Assembly: GCF_006716125.1 (NCBI RefSeq)
Contig: NZ_VFOM01000006.1
Location: 1-61,754 of the forward strand
Length of the DNA: 61,754 nt
Direction: 5' to 3'
From: Homoserinimonas aerilata
Lineage (GTDB): Bacteria > Actinomycetota > Actinomycetes > Actinomycetales > Microbacteriaceae
The notes under the pieces were generated by a model. It did no database searches. It was given only the letters and a program-made list of their open reading frames with translations, and was not told the DNA's origin. This document shows positions 61,655-61,754 of this stretch, piece after piece. Within the stretch, counting starts at the first letter, position 1; each line of letters starts with the position of its first letter. The position numbers and the translations under genes were made by a program.

Positions 61655-61754
61655 ATGACCGCAGCCAGCGTGAAAGACGTCGCCGCGCTCGCGGGAGTGT
61701 CGGTCGGAACAGTCTCCAATGTTCTCAACCGGCCCGGCAAAGTCAGCGCGTCGA
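61655..61754 (+). CDS. LacI family transcriptional regulator, N-terminus only (cut by window edge)
   Basis: The first 33 codons of a LacI-type repressor are visible: VKDVAALAGVSVGTVSNVLN is the helix-turn-helix, followed by RPGKVS. GGAGG lies 5 nt before the ATG. It is divergent from the rhamnose operon and is the likely regulator acting at the CG-centred palindromes. Confidence 0.92.
   Translation, partial: MTAASVKDVAALAGVSVGTVSNVLNRPGKVSAS

Overview
This window looks like chromosomal DNA of a high-G+C actinobacterium, most likely of the family Microbacteriaceae. The evidence is uniformly G+C-rich codons, the cluster fhaA-fhaB-pstP-rodA-pbpA-pknA-pknB, mismatch-repair-type NucS, frequent leaderless promoters (TANNNT box 6-7 nt before the start codon), and a striking abundance of GGATGC/GCATCC words. 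I see no phage, insertion sequence, CRISPR array or plasmid origin. The only RNA gene I can support is a tRNA-Leu(CAG).

Layout. 1-7742 (minus): cell-wall growth and signalling operon, with pknB cut by the window edge. 7743-8532: hairpin repeats, tRNA-Leu and its terminator. 8533-20784: a mixed set holding an FMN reductase, NhaA with a structured leader, a BASS transporter, an OhrR-like MarR regulator divergent from a tiny Cys-rich protein, a HAD phosphatase, NucS, dodecin, an MFS/LacI pair, an AbiEi/PD-(D/E)XK-like protein flanked by palindromes, a MATE exporter with no ordinary start codon, and a uracil permease. 20991-28673: M13 peptidase, serine hydrolase, a three-gene envelope cluster, HemD, an MDR oxidoreductase, PanD and PfkA. 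28827-33816: a small membrane protein and a xylose-type ABC importer with its ROK repressor. 33866-46496: DUF1304, TrhO, thioesterase, a berberine-bridge-like FAD oxidase, a giant PutA whose aldehyde-dehydrogenase half lacks its catalytic residues, a carotenoid-dehydrogenase-like flavoprotein, a 2-oxoglutarate-type oxygenase, ArsR, an alpha/beta hydrolase and Lrp. 46599-48715: an arginine-to-glutamate-semialdehyde gene pair. 48806-61473: a complete L-rhamnose operon, with the start of its probable LacI repressor at the right edge.

How the genes work together. The rhamnose operon encodes import (rhaT-rhaP-rhaQ-rhaS), anomer conversion (rhaM), isomerisation (rhaI), phosphorylation (rhaB), aldol cleavage fused to lactaldehyde oxidation, and L-lactate oxidation (lldD), so the sugar can reach DHAP and pyruvate. 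CG-centred palindromes at its main promoter, an internal promoter and the repressor gene suggest one LacI regulon. The xylose-type importer has a 23-bp palindrome over its promoter that fits the adjacent ROK repressor. In both importers a strong stem-loop follows the binding-protein gene.

The most unusual signals are: (i) a set of long intergenic palindromes in several unrelated sequence families, present in every convergent gap longer than about 60 bp; (ii) PutA with five ALDH active-site positions replaced; (iii) an amidinotransferase-fold enzyme next to rocD that looks like an arginine dihydrolase rather than a dimethylargininase; (iv) the structured nhaA leader; and (v) the palindrome-flanked nuclease-like gene.
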